Positions 4,612 to 6,113 of a stretch of 6,113 nt of DNA are shown in pieces; position 1 is the stretch's first letter; every line of letters starts with the position of its first letter. The stretch spans positions 1-6,113 of the forward strand of contig NYZG01000095.1 in NCBI GenBank assembly GCA_002687025.1, written 5' to 3'. The notes under the pieces are model-generated. The model made no database searches and was not told the DNA's origin. It worked only from the letters and a program-made list of their open reading frames with translations. The translations under genes and the position numbers were made by a program. The stretch is from Candidatus Poribacteria bacterium. GTDB taxonomy: Bacteria > Poribacteria > WGA-4E > GCA-2687025.

Positions 4612-6113
4612 ATGAGTGACGAAGCCACGATCCCGGAAGAAGAAGCGGCTGCTGAGCCCGTCAAGCCGCTGTCCGTGGTCCGCCTGGAGGAGCGATTCGC
4701 CGCCTCCGTCCTCTCCGCCGAAGAGTCTCACGGCTCCTGGAGCGTGACCGTCGCTGCAGATGCCGCCCACGAGATGCTGGCCTTCCTGCAATCCGACGCC
4801 GATCTTGCCTACACGCACATGAGCGACCTGACCGCGGTGGACATCTCCGACTTGGGCGACGAGGCCGAGTCCGGGTTCCATGTCGTCTACCACCTCGCGT
4901 CCGGCCAGAATGTGGACGACCCCGAGTTGCGTCGCCTTCGCGTCACCGTGCCTGTTTCAGACTCAGCGGCCGTCGCGACCGTGACGGACATCTGGACGGG
5001 CGCCGAGTGGGCGGAGCGTGAAGTCTGGGACATGTTCGGCATACGTTTCGATGGGCACCCCGACCCGCGGCGCCTCCTCATGCCGGACGGGTTCGAGGGG
5101 CATCCGTTGCGCAAGGACTACCCCCGGCGCGGGAAGGGCGAGCGCGCTGCGTTCGACTTCGAGGCGTCGCAGTCGCAACTGCTCGGGAAGCAGGCGGAAG
5201 ACACTCCGTGGGACGGCTCCGACGACGACGTGCACTCCGAGACAATGGTCCTGAACTTCGGGCCGCAGCACCCGGCGACGCATGGCACGCTGCACCTCGA
5301 GGTGGAACTCGACGGGGAACGGATCGTCCGCTGCACTCCCCACCTGGGGTACCTCCACACGGGCTTCGAGAAGCTCGCGGAGGACATGCACTGGAACCAG
5401 TGGATCGTCGTCACCGACCGGATGAACTACCTGTCGCCGCTCTCGAACAACTTCGGGTATGCCATCGCGGCCGAGCGCCTGCTTGACATTGAGGTTCCGA
5501 AGCGCGCGCAGTACATCCGCGTGGCGCTGGCCGAACTGGCCCGTATCGCGGACCACATGGTCTGGCTCGGGACGCACGCTCTGGACATCGGCGCGTTCAC
5601 GTGCTTCCTCTACGCCTTCCAGCAACGCGAGAAGGCGTACGAGATCTTCGAGGCGTGCTCGGGCGCCCGGCTAACCGTGAGCTACATGCGGATCGGCGAA
5701 CTGCTCCACGACATTCCCGACTCGTTCGAGCCGATGCTCCGGGAGTTTGTCAGCGACTTCACGGCCCGCGCGTTGCCCGAGAGCGAGACGCTGCTGTCGA
5801 AGAACCGGATATGGATCGACCGGACACAGGGCGTGGGCGTCGTCGGCGCCGACGAGGCCGTCAACGCGGGGCTCACCGGCCCCGTGCTGCGGGGCTCCGG
5901 CGTGGGGTGGGATGTCCGCCGGGCGGACCCGTATTCGAGCTACGAGGAGTTCGACTTCGACATCCCCGTCGGCGAGAACGGTGACACATACGATCGGTAC
6001 CTGGTGCGCCTGGAAGAACTGCGTCAGAGCTGCCGGATCATCACGCAGGCCCTCGACAACATGCCCGACGGCCCGGTGAACATCGATGATCACAAGCTGA
6101 AGCTGCCTGACAC
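4612..6113 (+). CDS. nuoCD: NADH-quinone oxidoreductase subunit C/D fusion (3' truncated)
   Basis: This is a fused NuoC (30 kDa) and NuoD (49 kDa) subunit of the complex I peripheral arm. One frame is open from ATG 4612 to the window edge: 500 residues of what is typically a protein of about 580-600. NuoC occupies about 1-171, ending in its signature EREVWDMFGIRFDGHPDPRR and HPLRKDYP (135-171). An acidic linker (172-210) leads into NuoD, which opens with NFGPQHPATHG and continues PHLGYLHTGFEK, DRMNYLSPLSNNFGYA and later RLEELRQSCRIITQALDNMP. By family knowledge, His224 in PATHG and Tyr273 in DRMNY correspond to the quinone-headgroup ligands of the 49-kDa subunit. One oddity is MRIGE (359-363), where most NuoD proteins have R-x-G-G. 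ATG 4612 lacks a clear Shine-Dalgarno; in-frame GTG 4597 and TTG 4606 are possible but no better supported. Its neighbour nuoA fits a nuo operon, without nuoB between. Confidence 0.97.
   Translation, partial: MSDEATIPEEEAAAEPVKPLSVVRLEERFAASVLSAEESHGSWSVTVAADAAHEMLAFLQSDADLAYTHMSDLTAVDISDLGDEAESGFHVVYHLASGQNVDDPELRRLRVTVPVSDSAAVATVTDIWTGAEWAEREVWDMFGIRFDGHPDPRRLLMPDGFEGHPLRKDYPRRGKGERAAFDFEASQSQLLGKQAEDTPWDGSDDDVHSETMVLNFGPQHPATHGTLHLEVELDGERIVRCTPHLGYLHTGFEKLAEDMHWNQWIVVTDRMNYLSPLSNNFGYAIAAERLLDIEVPKRAQYIRVALAELARIADHMVWLGTHALDIGAFTCFLYAFQQREKAYEIFEACSGARLTVSYMRIGELLHDIPDSFEPMLREFVSDFTARALPESETLLSKNRIWIDRTQGVGVVGADEAVNAGLTGPVLRGSGVGWDVRRADPYSSYEEFDFDIPVGENGDTYDRYLVRLEELRQSCRIITQALDNMPDGPVNIDDHKLKLPD

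Noticed and set aside
4434..4619. Plus-strand frame of 61 aa overlapping the nuoA end and the gap, considered as a remnant of nuoB
   Set aside because: No NuoB motifs or Cys residues of the N2 site; Arg-rich shadow of nuoA in another frame.
3724..4893. Minus-strand open frame (389 aa) spanning the protease end, intergenic region, nuoA and part of nuoCD
   Set aside because: It runs antisense through two confidently identified nuo genes, with no family resemblance and no ribosome binding site. Chance lack of stops in GC-rich DNA explains it.

Overview
The window is a high-GC stretch (about two thirds G+C by eye) from a bacterium. It has GTG and TTG starts, a secreted metalloprotease with a Gram-negative-looking signal peptide, and the start of a respiratory complex I (nuo) operon with a fused nuoCD gene. 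The lineage cannot be fixed from this. The NuoD sequence style (HTG-F-EK, DRMNYLSPLSN) suggests a non-proteobacterial phylum, but that is a weak inference.

All four genes lie on the plus strand. (1) 1-1494 is the C-terminal 497 residues of a superfamily 1 helicase of the UPF1/DNA2 type, cut by the left edge. (2) 1495-1596 is a short leader with a candidate promoter and possible alternative RNA pairings around the ribosome binding site. (3) 1597-3972 is an exported protein joining a matrixin-like zinc protease domain (HELGH...WGH) to about twelve TPR units and an Ala/Pro-rich tail. (4) 3973-4176 is an intergenic region with a good sigma70-type promoter, two abutting hairpins and a CRP-like palindrome, all ahead of nuoA. 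(5) 4177-4563 is nuoA with a TTG start. (6) 4564-4611 is a 48-nt gap with a 7-bp hairpin. (7) 4612-6113 is nuoCD, an uninterrupted NuoC-NuoD fusion cut by the right edge.

nuoA and nuoCD encode parts of proton-pumping NADH:quinone oxidoreductase: a membrane subunit and the peripheral-arm quinone-site subunits. nuoB, which normally lies between them and carries the terminal N2 Fe-S cluster, is absent from this position. The helicase and the protease show no functional link to complex I and look like separate transcription units.

The observations most worth checking are the missing nuoB with a hairpin in its place, the structured nuo leader, the one-residue-expanded zinc motif of the protease, the alternating 34/39-41-residue TPR array, and a possible RBS-sequestering switch before the protease. 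I see no CRISPR array, tRNA, rRNA or mobile element.
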